A stretch of 34,020 nt of DNA from Lachnospiraceae bacterium. GTDB taxonomy: Bacteria > Bacillota > Clostridia > Lachnospirales > Lachnospiraceae. Both the position numbers and the translations under genes were made by a program. The notes under the pieces are model-generated. The model saw only the letters and a program-made list of their open reading frames with translations, had not been told where the DNA came from and ran no database searches. The first letter of the stretch is position 1, and the number at the start of each line of letters is the position of its first letter. Positions 1-7,201 of this stretch are shown in pieces. The stretch lies in contig JAFZMO010000128.1 in NCBI GenBank assembly GCA_017551165.1, positions 1-34,020 on the forward strand, given 5' to 3'.

Positions 1-1
1 C

Positions 2-1087
2 AACAACATCGTGCTCCTGGTGATGGCGGTCAGCTCGGTTCTCACGGTCGCGATGTTCGGCAGCTCGATGGTGGATGCCTGCCGGGATGCCTACACGGAA
101 TTTGACTTCGACTACGGCATCAGTGTGAGTTACCAGGGCGGCGGCGAGGAGCCGATCAGCGATGCGATCGTCCGCAACCTTAAGGAACTCGACTGTGTGA
201 AGAAGGAGACCATCTCCTCGGTTATGTACGGCGTGGCAGAGATCGACGGCAAGAAGATTGTCGGCCTCGGTGTCGATCCGGAACCGTACCGCGATTACAA
301 CGATTACATTGAACTCGATAAATGCAAGGAGTACGACACCTTCATCAACTCCCCGAACGATGAGATCATCATCACCAAGGTGGTTGCCCGCAACTTCGAT
401 CTGAAGACCGGCGACAGGGTGAAGGTCACGATCAACGATATTGAGCACGAGCTGCACGTGTGCGGGATCGTCAACGGCAAGCTTTACGACTCCGGCGAGT
501 TCATCCTGATCAGCAACGACAAGCTCAAGGAGCTGTACCACATAAGCGGCGCGAACGAGATCACCTTCAAGGTCACAGGTGACATGAAGGAGGCCGAGAA
601 GCAGTTCAAGGCGATGGTTACGAACTACGGAGCCACCTATGTGGACCGCGATACGATGTGCGAGCAGAACATCGAGCAGAACGACATGATCGTGAAGCTC
701 ATCCAGGTATTTGCCTACCTGACGATGATCATCGCATCGATCGGCATTTTCAACAACATCGTGATCAGCTTCCGCCAGAGAAGCCGTGAGTTCGCGGTGC
801 TCGCCTCGGTCGGCATGACCGGCAGCGCGAGAAAGCGCCTGATCCTCGCGGAGAGCGTCCTGTGCGTGATCATTTCCCTGCTCATCACACTGCCGTACAG
901 CATGCTGATGGTAGGCGTGTTCAGCACCCTGATGTACTACGTCGGAATGGAATTTGACGTTCTCTTCAGCTGGGGCGAGGTACCGATGTACGCAATCGCC
1001 ATCCTGGTGATCGTCGTGATCGCATCGCTCTCGACGATGCGCAAGAGCCGCAAGCTGAGCGTTGTGGCAGAGCTCAAGTACGAGTAA
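2..1087 (+). CDS. ABC transporter permease, FtsX/MacB family (3' part, 5' end outside window)
   Basis: The reading frame is open from base 2, so the start lies upstream and 361 residues are visible. The visible part begins in a membrane segment (VLLVMAVSSVLTVAMFGSSM). A polar extracytoplasmic domain of about 200 residues follows, then the three C-terminal membrane segments of an FtsX domain, roughly residues 230-255, 280-305 and 325-350. Between the first two sits the cytoplasmic loop with RQRSREFAVLASVGMT, the usual FtsX coupling region. This is the second half of a MacB/FtsX-type permease that would pair with an ATPase to act on lipids, peptides or envelope complexes; the substrate cannot be told. 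The ATPase gene follows after 73 bases and is probably its partner. Confidence 0.88.
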   Translation, partial: NNIVLLVMAVSSVLTVAMFGSSMVDACRDAYTEFDFDYGISVSYQGGGEEPISDAIVRNLKELDCVKKETISSVMYGVAEIDGKKIVGLGVDPEPYRDYNDYIELDKCKEYDTFINSPNDEIIITKVVARNFDLKTGDRVKVTINDIEHELHVCGIVNGKLYDSGEFILISNDKLKELYHISGANEITFKVTGDMKEAEKQFKAMVTNYGATYVDRDTMCEQNIEQNDMIVKLIQVFAYLTMIIASIGIFNNIVISFRQRSREFAVLASVGMTGSARKRLILAESVLCVIISLLITLPYSMLMVGVFSTLMYYVGMEFDVLFSWGEVPMYAIAILVIVVIASLSTMRKSRKLSVVAELKYE

Positions 1088-1160
1088 GCATTTTCGAAAA
1101 ATAACTACACCAAGCGTTAGAAATCATAAATCTAAAAAACAAGAAACGGAGAATACAACA

Positions 1161-1889
1161 ATGAGCGCAATCAGCATTAACAACCTGAACAAATCGTTTG
1201 TCAACGGAAGAGAGATCTCGAAGGTTCTCAAGAATATCAATCTGGATGTGGAGGAGGGCGAGTTCATCTCGATCATGGGACCGTCCGGCTGCGGCAAGTC
1301 CACACTCCTCTACCTGCTCGGCGGGCTTGACCAGCCCACCTCGGGCACGGTCAGCATCAACGGCACGGACCTCGCCAAGCTGAGCGAGAAGAAGCTGTGC
1401 GAGATGCGCAACAACAAGATCGGCTTCGTGTTCCAGTTCTACAACCTGGTTCCGAACTTGAGCGTTGAGGACAACATCGCGCTGCCTCTCATGATCGCCG
1501 GCAAGAAGCGCTCCACGTATGCAAAGCGCATCGAGGAGGTGCTCGACATCATCGGCATGAAGGACAAGAGAAAGCTCACGCCCCGTGAGCTCTCCGGAGG
1601 CCAGCAGCAGAGAGTGGCGATCGCGAGAGCGCTCGTGTTCGATCCGGACATCATTTTCCTCGACGAGCCCATCGGTAACCTGGATTCGAAGACCGGCATG
1701 AAGATCATGGAGCTGTTCCGTGAGATCAACCGCAAGTACGGCAAGACCATCGTGCAGGTGACGCACTCCGAGGAGGCGGCGCTGTACGGCACGAAGCTGG
1801 TCCGCGTGCGCGACGGTCAGATCGAGTCGGTCGCAAAGATCGACGCCAACGGCAAGACGACGGAAGTGGACGCACGCATGGTAGGCTGA
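1161..1889 (+). CDS. ABC transporter ATP-binding protein (LolD/MacB type)
   Basis: This 242-residue protein has a complete nucleotide-binding domain. Walker A is GPSGCGKST at about residues 40-48, the Q-loop is FVFQFYNLVP, the signature is LSGGQQQRVAIARAL, Walker B is DIIFLDEP and the switch histidine is in VTHSEEAA. The start at 1161 fits the family N-terminus (MSAISINNLNKSF) and has CGGAG upstream; the open frame extends further upstream but that part is not family-like. The pairing with the permease just before it is typical of the MacB/LolD exporter group. One oddity is DEPIGNLDS, with Ile where Thr is nearly universal (DEPTGNLDS). A hairpin terminator follows at 1919, so the operon ends here. 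Confidence 0.93.
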   Translation: MSAISINNLNKSFVNGREISKVLKNINLDVEEGEFISIMGPSGCGKSTLLYLLGGLDQPTSGTVSINGTDLAKLSEKKLCEMRNNKIGFVFQFYNLVPNLSVEDNIALPLMIAGKKRSTYAKRIEEVLDIIGMKDKRKLTPRELSGGQQQRVAIARALVFDPDIIFLDEPIGNLDSKTGMKIMELFREINRKYGKTIVQVTHSEEAALYGTKLVRVRDGQIESVAKIDANGKTTEVDARMVG

Positions 1890-1914
1890 CACGTTCGTTT
1901 AACGACCTTCTGAA

Positions 1915-1965
1915 GAGACCCACCGGCGGTGAGAGCGATCTCGTCGCGGTGGGATTTCTCTCGTT
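1915..1965 (+). terminator. Hairpin terminator after the ABC ATPase
   Basis: CCCACCG at 1919-1925 pairs with CGGTGGG at 1947-1953. An inner stem GAGA/TCTC closes a GCGA tetraloop at 1935-1938. TTTCTCTCGTTTT follows. It lies 30 bases after the ATPase stop codon. Confidence 0.7.
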
Positions 1966-1972
1966 TTGGCAC

Positions 1973-2001
1973 TTATCATTTTGCATAATCTGTGATAGAA
2001 T
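1973..2001 (+). promoter_or_regulatory. Sigma-A promoter for the YccF gene
   Basis: TTATCA at 1973-1978, a 17-base spacer, and TAGAAT at 1996-2001. TGA directly before the -10 box makes an extended -10 element. The coding start is about 55 bases downstream. Confidence 0.6.
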
Positions 2002-2055
2002 GACCGTAGGCCGCACGGTGGGGGTGCGGGCGTTGCGGCCGGAGGGAGGATTATT

Positions 2056-2418
2056 ATGGGACTGCTCGGAAATATCATCTGGCTTGTGTTCGGCGGGCTT
2101 GAGGCGGCGCTCGGATTTCTCGTGCTCGGGATACTGTGGTGCGCCTCTGTCATCGGGATCCCGATCGGCCTGCAGTGCTTTAAGTTCGCGAAGCTCACGC
2201 TCTGCCCGTTCGGCAAGGAGGTCGAGTACGGCGAGCTGGAGAGCTATCTGTTTTTCAATATCATCTGGTGGATCTTCGGCGGCCTGGCGCTGTCGCTTGC
2301 GATCGCGGTCGTCGGCGTCGTGTTCTGCCTCACCGTGATCGGGATACCGTTCGGGCTGCAGTTCTTCAAGATCGCCAAGCTCGCGCTGATGCCGATCGGC
2401 GCTGAGGTAAGAGGATAG
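2056..2418 (+). CDS. YccF domain-containing inner-membrane protein
   Basis: This 120-residue membrane protein consists of two copies of one unit. Each unit has a hydrophobic stretch (NIIWLVFGGLEAALGFLVLG; NIIWWIFGGLALSLAIAVVG), then a short VIGIP(I/F)GLQxFKxAKL motif and a GxEV turn. This internal repeat and the IGIPFGLQ motif are the signature of the YccF (DUF307) family. Four short membrane segments are expected. The biochemical role of the family is not established. The start at 2056 has GGAGG about ten bases upstream. The gene is 30 bases ahead of the patatin-like gene, so the two are probably cotranscribed. Confidence 0.88.
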   Translation: MGLLGNIIWLVFGGLEAALGFLVLGILWCASVIGIPIGLQCFKFAKLTLCPFGKEVEYGELESYLFFNIIWWIFGGLALSLAIAVVGVVFCLTVIGIPFGLQFFKIAKLALMPIGAEVRG

Positions 2419-2448
2419 TTTATGTTACGGAAAATGGGGGAGTGAAGG

Positions 2449-3306
2449 ATGAAGACAGGACTGGTGCTGGAAGGCGGCGGAATGCGCGGCCTTTTCACAA
2501 TGGGAGTCCTCGATGTATGGATGGAGAACGGCATCGAGGTGGACGGCGCTGCGGGCGTGTCCGCGGGCGCGGCGTTCGGCTGCAACTACAAGTCGCGGCA
2601 GATCGGTCGCGGCGTTCGATATAACGTAAAATATGCAAACGACTGGCGGTACAAGAGCTATCGCTCGCTGCTTCTGACCGGCGACATCTTCGGGGCGGAG
2701 TTCTGCTACGAGAAACTGCCGAAGGAGCTGGACCCGTTTGACTACGAGGCGTTCCGTGAGAACCCGATGGAGTTCTACGCGGTCGTGACGAACCTTAAGA
2801 CCGGGCGCGCGATGTACAAGCGCCTCACGGACTGCGGCGACCGCGACATGATGTGGATCCGCGCATCAGCGTCGCTTCCCGTCGTATCGCACGTCGTGAA
2901 GATCGGCAAGTATCGCCTGCTCGACGGCGGCATCTCCGACTCGATCCCGCTGCATTTCATGGAGGGGCGCGGGTACGAGCGCAACATCGTGATCCTCACG
3001 CAGCCGCAGGGCTACATCAAGGAGCAAAGCAAGATGCTCCCGCTCGTGAAGGTTGCCCTGTGCAAGTATCCGAAGGCGGTCGAGGCGATGGAGAACCGGC
3101 ACTTCATGTACAACCGTGAGACTGCATACGTGGCTCAGCGGGAGGCGGAGGGAACGGCGTTTGTCCTAAGGCCGGACGCGCCGCTTGCGATCGACAATAT
3201 GGAGACTGAGGAGGACGAGCTGATGCGGGTGTACAACCACGGCCGCGAGGTCGCTGAGAGGACGCTCTCCGACGTCAAATTGTTCCTTGCCGAGGCTCGA
3301 AAATGA
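2449..3306 (+). CDS. Patatin-like phospholipase (YjjU-type)
   Basis: This 285-residue protein carries the patatin Ser-Asp dyad. The oxyanion motif LEGGGMRG is at residues 7-14, the nucleophile elbow GVSAG is at 36-40 with Ser38, and DGGISDSIP is at about 159-167 with Asp159. It has no signal peptide or membrane segment, so it probably acts at the inner face of the membrane as a lipid acyl hydrolase. Length and motif spacing fit the bacterial YjjU-like branch. GGGGGAG lies six bases before the ATG at 2449. It follows the YccF gene closely. No terminator is obvious directly after it; the next features are the candidate small RNA and its terminator. Confidence 0.9.
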   Translation: MKTGLVLEGGGMRGLFTMGVLDVWMENGIEVDGAAGVSAGAAFGCNYKSRQIGRGVRYNVKYANDWRYKSYRSLLLTGDIFGAEFCYEKLPKELDPFDYEAFRENPMEFYAVVTNLKTGRAMYKRLTDCGDRDMMWIRASASLPVVSHVVKIGKYRLLDGGISDSIPLHFMEGRGYERNIVILTQPQGYIKEQSKMLPLVKVALCKYPKAVEAMENRHFMYNRETAYVAQREAEGTAFVLRPDAPLAIDNMETEEDELMRVYNHGREVAERTLSDVKLFLAEARK

Positions 3307-3374
3307 GAATTGGCGGAGCGTGACCGATTTTCCGTCAAGGAGTCAGTTTTTATCGAAAAAAGTAAAAGAGTTGT

Positions 3375-3403
3375 TTGACTTTTTGTCAATCTGATTATAC
3401 AAT
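3375..3403 (+). promoter_or_regulatory. Strong sigma-A promoter in the 3307-3708 gene-free stretch
   Basis: TTGACT at 3375-3380, exactly 17 bases, then TACAAT at 3398-3403. This is one of the best consensus promoters in the window. A/T runs before it (3350-3370) could act as an UP element. No convincing coding frame follows; a strong terminator lies about 110 bases downstream. Confidence 0.7.
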
Positions 3404-3409
3404 AGGATT

Positions 3410-3549
3410 ATACATAATTGAGTGTGTTGTGGGGCACCGTCGAGGGATTGTGCGTTCCCGAAAAATGAATAAGCCGACTGCTCCTTCGAGGATAGAAAGT
3501 ATCAGCATAACAAAAGGCCTGATTGAATGCGCAATCAGGCCTTTTGTTC
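3410..3549 (+). ncRNA. Candidate small RNA or terminated leader
   Basis: The stretch between the promoter at 3375-3403 and the terminator at 3512-3545 would give a transcript of about 135-140 nucleotides. It has short internal hairpins, for example GGGA/TTCCC around 3434-3455 and TCC/GGA around a TTCGA loop near 3483-3493. The only open frame crosses the terminator stem and has no ribosome binding site. It could be an independent small RNA or a prematurely terminated leader of nfnAB, although nfnAB has its own promoter at 3593. I do not recognise a known RNA family. Confidence 0.4.
3512..3549 (+). terminator. Strong intrinsic terminator, possibly bidirectional
   Basis: A perfect 14-base inverted repeat: AAAAGGCCTGATTG at 3512-3525 pairs with CAATCAGGCCTTTT at 3532-3545 around a six-base loop. 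The A and T ends of the stem supply the tract in both directions. Confidence 0.85.
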
Positions 3550-3592
3550 GTCTTCACGGCGGAAAAAGTTGACCGTTTTCCGCATAATTAAA

Positions 3593-3621
3593 TTGCATTA
3601 CCGTACCGTTTTTGGTATGAT
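3593..3621 (+). promoter_or_regulatory. Sigma-A promoter for nfnAB
   Basis: TTGCAT at 3593-3598, a 17-base spacer, and TATGAT at 3616-3621. The leader begins with a hairpin, GCGCCGA at 3630-3636 with TCGGCGC at 3648-3654, followed by ATTTTC. The nfnA start is about 85 bases after the -10 box. Confidence 0.7.
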
Positions 3622-3708
3622 AGTTGAAAGCGCCGACGCTGTGCGGATCGGCGCATTTTCGTTGCATACGGCAGCGAACAACACGCAGGTGAAGGAGTAA
3701 GACTTGGT

Positions 3709-4560
3709 ATGTACAAAATTGCGAGTAAAAAGGTCCTGAATCCGACCGTGACGCAGATGGAGATCGAGGCGCCGCTCGTGGCCGCGAAGGCGAAGCCCGG
3801 GCAGTTCATCATCCTACGCGTGAACGAGGACGGCGAGCGCATTCCGCTGACGGTGGCGGGCGTGAACAAGGAGGCAGGAACGGTTAAGATCATTTTCCAG
3901 ATCGTCGGAGCGACGACGGAGCTGCTCAACCACAAGGAGGAGGGCGAGTTCATTCAGGATTTCGCGGGGCCTCTGGGAAGAGCGACCGAGACGGAGGGCA
4001 TCCGCAAGGTATGTATCGTGGGCGGCGGCGTCGGCTGTGCGATCGCGATGCCGGTGGCGCAGGAGTTCCATCGCCTCGGCGCGGAGGTCACGAGCATCAT
4101 CGGCTTCCGCAGCAAGGATCTTCTGATCCTCGAGGAGGAGTTCACGGAGTGCTCGGACCGCCTTGTCGTCATGACCGACGACGGCTCCTACGGGCGCCAC
4201 GGCAATGTGACCGTGCCGCTCAAGGAGATGCTCGACGCGGGAGAGCGGTTTGACATGATCATCACCATCGGTCCTCTGATCATGATGAAGTTCGTGACGC
4301 TGGCGGCGAAGCCGTACGGTGTGCCGGTGACGGTCTCGATGAACCCGATCATGATCGACGGAACGGGCATGTGCGGCGGTTGCCGTATCTCGCTCGTGAA
4401 GGAGGACGGGACGCGCGAGACGCGCTTTGCGTGCGTGGACGGCCCGGACTTCAACGGCTATGAGATAGATTTTGACGAGGCGATGTCGCGCGGACGGATG
4501 TATTTTGCGGAAGAGCGCCGCGCTCACGAGGAGGTTTGCAACCTCTTCCGTCAGGCTTGA
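3709..4560 (+). CDS. nfnA: NADH-dependent ferredoxin:NADP+ oxidoreductase, subunit A
   Basis: This 283-residue protein belongs to the PyrK/ferredoxin-NADP reductase-like group. It has an N-terminal FAD-binding barrel (about 1-95, with RIPLTVAGV), an NAD-binding fold (VCIVGGGVGCAIAMPVA at 101-117) and a C-terminal iron-sulfur site. That site has Cys222, Cys225 and Cys242; Asp217 in the segment IDGTGMCGGC stands where characterised NfnA proteins are reported to use an Asp as fourth ligand of the [2Fe-2S] cluster. NfnAB couples NADH and reduced ferredoxin to NADP+ reduction by flavin-based bifurcation in the cytoplasm. The assignment rests on the adjacent NfnB, 15 bases downstream. GGAG lies 13 bases before the ATG. 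A stand-alone PyrK-like subunit is less likely, since no pyrD is present. Confidence 0.87.
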   Translation: MYKIASKKVLNPTVTQMEIEAPLVAAKAKPGQFIILRVNEDGERIPLTVAGVNKEAGTVKIIFQIVGATTELLNHKEEGEFIQDFAGPLGRATETEGIRKVCIVGGGVGCAIAMPVAQEFHRLGAEVTSIIGFRSKDLLILEEEFTECSDRLVVMTDDGSYGRHGNVTVPLKEMLDAGERFDMIITIGPLIMMKFVTLAAKPYGVPVTVSMNPIMIDGTGMCGGCRISLVKEDGTRETRFACVDGPDFNGYEIDFDEAMSRGRMYFAEERRAHEEVCNLFRQA

Positions 4561-4575
4561 GAGGGGGAGTGAAAC

Positions 4576-5985
4576 ATGCCGATCGATCCTAAGAAACATG
4601 AGATGCCGACGCAGGCCCCTGAGGTCCGCGCGCATAATTTTGATGAGGTGGCGCTCGGGTACACCGCGGAGATCGCGGTGGAGGAAGCGAAGCGTTGCCT
4701 CAACTGCAAGAACCGCCCCTGTGTGAGCGGTTGCCCGGTCAACGTCAACATCCCGGATTTCATCGCGCAGATCGCAAAGGGCGATTTTGAGGGCGCGTAC
4801 GGGATCATCCAGAAGACCTCGTCGCTGCCGGCTGTCTGTGGACGCGTGTGCCCGCAGGAGACGCAGTGCGAGAGCAAGTGTACGCTCGGAATCAAGTTCG
4901 AGCCCGTCGGCATCGGCCGCCTGGAGCGGTTTGTCGCAGACTGGCACAACGCGAACAGCACGGAGACCGTGGTGAAGCCCGAGAGCAACGGCCATCGCGT
5001 CGCGATCGTGGGTTCCGGCCCGTCCGGCCTCACCTGCGCGGGCGACCTTGCGAAGAAGGGCTATGAGGTGACGGTCTACGAGGCGCTTCACACCGCGGGC
5101 GGCGTGCTCGTCTACGGCATTCCCGAGTTCCGTCTTCCGAAGTCCATCGTGGCGAAGGAAGTGGATTCGCTGAAGGCGCTCGGCGTCGCGTTTGAGACCA
5201 ACGTCATCATCGGCAAGACGCTGACGGTCGACGAGCTGTTTGACATGGGCTTTGAGGCTGTGTTCATCGGCTCCGGCGCAGGTCTTCCGAACTTTATGAA
5301 CATCCCCGGGGAATCCTACAAGGGCGTGTACTCTGCCAACGAGTTCCTCACGAGAAGCAACCTGATGAAGGCGTACCGGGACAACCCCACAACGCCGATC
5401 ATGAAGGGCGGCTACGTGGCGGTAGTCGGCGGCGGCAACGTCGCGATGGATGCGGCGCGCACGGCACTTCGCCTCGGTGCGGAGAAGGTGTACATCGTGT
5501 ACCGTCGTTCGCTCGAGGAGCTTCCCGCAAGACGCGAGGAAGTGGAGCACGCCGAGGAGGAGGGCATTGAATTCCGCCTTCTGTGCAACCCGACAGAGAT
5601 CCTTGGGTTCAACAACCCCGAGGATCCGCGCGATCCGCGCAACGGCTTTGTCACCGGCATGCGCTGCGTGCGCATGGAGCTCGGTGAGCCGGATGCCGGC
5701 GGAAGACGCCGTCCCGTTGTGATCGAGGGCAGTGAGTTTGAGCTTCACGTCGACACCGTGATCATGGCGATCGGAACGAGCCCGAACCCGCTCATCAAGT
5801 CGACGACGGAGGGGCTGGAGGTCAACCGCAAGGGCGGCATCATCGTGAACGAGGACGGCCTGACGTCGCGCGAGGGCGTGTACGCGGGCGGCGATGCGGT
5901 CACCGGTGCGGCGACGGTCATCAGCGCGATGGGTGCCGGCAAGACGGCGGCAGCGGCCATCGATAAGGCAATCTGCGGGGAGTGA
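4576..5985 (+). CDS. nfnB: NADH-dependent ferredoxin:NADP+ oxidoreductase, subunit B (glutamate-synthase small-subunit-like)
   Basis: This 469-residue protein has the fold of the glutamate synthase small subunit. Two groups of four cysteines for [4Fe-4S] clusters lie at 41/44/49/53 (CLNCKNRPC...GC) and 88/92/98/102. An FAD dinucleotide motif is at 144-151 (IVGSGPSG) and an NADP(H) motif at 283-290 (VVGGGNVA). The C-terminal GGDAVTGAATVISAMGAG closes the FAD site. Databases often label such proteins GltA, but no GltB-like large subunit is here, and the upstream partner is NfnA-like, so NfnB is the better reading. GAGGGGGAG precedes the ATG. The CE15-like esterase gene begins seven bases after the stop codon. 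Confidence 0.9.
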   Translation: MPIDPKKHEMPTQAPEVRAHNFDEVALGYTAEIAVEEAKRCLNCKNRPCVSGCPVNVNIPDFIAQIAKGDFEGAYGIIQKTSSLPAVCGRVCPQETQCESKCTLGIKFEPVGIGRLERFVADWHNANSTETVVKPESNGHRVAIVGSGPSGLTCAGDLAKKGYEVTVYEALHTAGGVLVYGIPEFRLPKSIVAKEVDSLKALGVAFETNVIIGKTLTVDELFDMGFEAVFIGSGAGLPNFMNIPGESYKGVYSANEFLTRSNLMKAYRDNPTTPIMKGGYVAVVGGGNVAMDAARTALRLGAEKVYIVYRRSLEELPARREEVEHAEEEGIEFRLLCNPTEILGFNNPEDPRDPRNGFVTGMRCVRMELGEPDAGGRRRPVVIEGSEFELHVDTVIMAIGTSPNPLIKSTTEGLEVNRKGGIIVNEDGLTSREGVYAGGDAVTGAATVISAMGAGKTAAAAIDKAICGE

Positions 5986-5992
5986 AACAAGT

Positions 5993-7096
5993 ATGGGGCT
6001 TACAACGATCAAAGAATACTATGAGCGAGAAATGTACGGCGTGTGGCGCGACGGCGAGACCGTGACATACGAGCTTCTCGGACCCGATCCGGAGGAGAAG
6101 GCGGCGGCGGACAAGCCGTGGAATCCCTTCGCCATCGTGGGCGGTGAGCTGGTGCGCGTCAACGTGGAGAAGAACGGCAGAAGGACGAGCTTCATCGTGC
6201 ACGCGTATCTCCCGACGGAGGAGGCGCGCAGCATCTATCCGAACGGTTCGCCGTTCATCATCTGCCTGCATCCGATCATGCCGAAGGATCTCGCGCTTGC
6301 GAAGGGCTATGCGGTCCTCGTGTTCGGCAGCTTCGGCGTAGCGTCGGACAACACCGAGCGCAAGGGCAGCTTCTACGACATCTATCCGTATGGCAAGGAA
6401 GAGAGTGAACAGACAGGCGTGCTCATGGCTTGGGCCTGGGGCGCTTCGAAGGTGCTCGACGCCGTGTACGCGGGCCTCGACCGCGAGTTCCACCTCGATG
6501 CCTCGGCGTCCATGGTGACGGGCGTGTCCCGCTGCGGCAAGGCGACCGCAGTGTGCGGCGCATTTGACACGCGGTTCCGCATGACGATCCCGGCGTGCTC
6601 GGGAGCCGGCGGACTGGCACTGTATCAGGTGCGCTCGACCGGCAAGACCTACGACCTCACGGGCGTGGGCGGTCCTGCCTCCTACACGTATGGGGAAAAT
6701 GAGCCCCTCAGCTGTCTGCAGTCCGATGCCGAGAGGGGCTGGTTCAACGATAAGTTCCTCACCTACAGGGAACCGGAGGATTTTCCGTATGACCAGGAAT
6801 GGCTTCCGATCCTTGCGATGGACGAGAACCGGTACTATTTCATCATCGGTGCGTGCATGAGCGAGGACTGGGTCAATGCTCCGTCGATGTGGGAGTGCTA
6901 CAAGCGCGCGAACACGATCTACGAGGCGCACGGTTTCGGCGATCACCTCGTCGCGAACTTCCACCGCGAGGGACATGCTGTGCTTCCCGAGGACATGGAA
7001 CTGATCGTGGCGTACTTCAACTGGATGTACTTCGGCATGGATACGCTGCCGGATCTCGCACCGCTGAAGACCTCGGTGTTCGCGGGGCAGGAGTGA
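5993..7096 (+). CDS. CE15-like alpha/beta hydrolase (glucuronoyl esterase family)
   Basis: This 367-residue protein has no signal peptide. TGVSRCGKATAVCGAFDTRF (nucleophile Ser179) followed by TIPACSGAGG matches the layout of carbohydrate esterase family 15, whose usual motif is GCSRxGK followed by PQESGxGG. The probable catalytic histidine is in NFHREGHAVLPED. At the position of the canonical catalytic Glu, 23 residues after the Ser, there is Cys202. Some bacterial CE15 members place the acid elsewhere, so loss of activity does not follow. CE15 enzymes cleave glucuronate esters between lignin and xylan, but a cytoplasmic member would act on imported fragments or another ester. The start at 5993, with GGGGAG upstream, is preferred over the longer frame that overlaps nfnB. 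It is probably cotranscribed with nfnAB. Confidence 0.72.
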   Translation: MGLTTIKEYYEREMYGVWRDGETVTYELLGPDPEEKAAADKPWNPFAIVGGELVRVNVEKNGRRTSFIVHAYLPTEEARSIYPNGSPFIICLHPIMPKDLALAKGYAVLVFGSFGVASDNTERKGSFYDIYPYGKEESEQTGVLMAWAWGASKVLDAVYAGLDREFHLDASASMVTGVSRCGKATAVCGAFDTRFRMTIPACSGAGGLALYQVRSTGKTYDLTGVGGPASYTYGENEPLSCLQSDAERGWFNDKFLTYREPEDFPYDQEWLPILAMDENRYYFIIGACMSEDWVNAPSMWECYKRANTIYEAHGFGDHLVANFHREGHAVLPEDMELIVAYFNWMYFGMDTLPDLAPLKTSVFAGQE

Positions 7097-7130
7097 AGTG
7101 ACGATCATGCTGTGAGAATAAAGTCATACA

Positions 7131-7166
7131 GACAAAGGCGCGGCCTCAAGCGGTCGCGCCTTTGTC
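7131..7166. terminator. Intrinsic terminator between convergent genes
   Basis: GACAAAGGCGCG at 7131-7142 pairs perfectly with CGCGCCTTTGTC at 7155-7166. It lies 35 bases after the esterase stop and 36 bases before the histidine kinase stop, so it can serve both strands. Confidence 0.75.
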
Positions 7167-7201
7167 ATGCGTATAATTTTTGCCAATTGGAAAGCAGAGG
7201 A

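Noticed and set aside
3375..3572. A 65-codon frame in the gene-free stretch
   Set aside because: Its start coincides with the -35 box, it has no ribosome binding site, and it reads through the terminator stem.
4576..5985. Glutamate synthase small subunit (GltD)
   Set aside because: The fold is the same, but there is no large subunit nearby and the partner directly upstream is NfnA-like.
3814..6012. A 732-codon open frame on the minus strand opposite nfnAB
   Set aside because: It is antisense to two clear enzyme genes. Its product is extremely rich in Arg, His, Ala and Leu, as expected from reading GC-rich codons backwards, and it has no recognisable motif or ribosome binding site.
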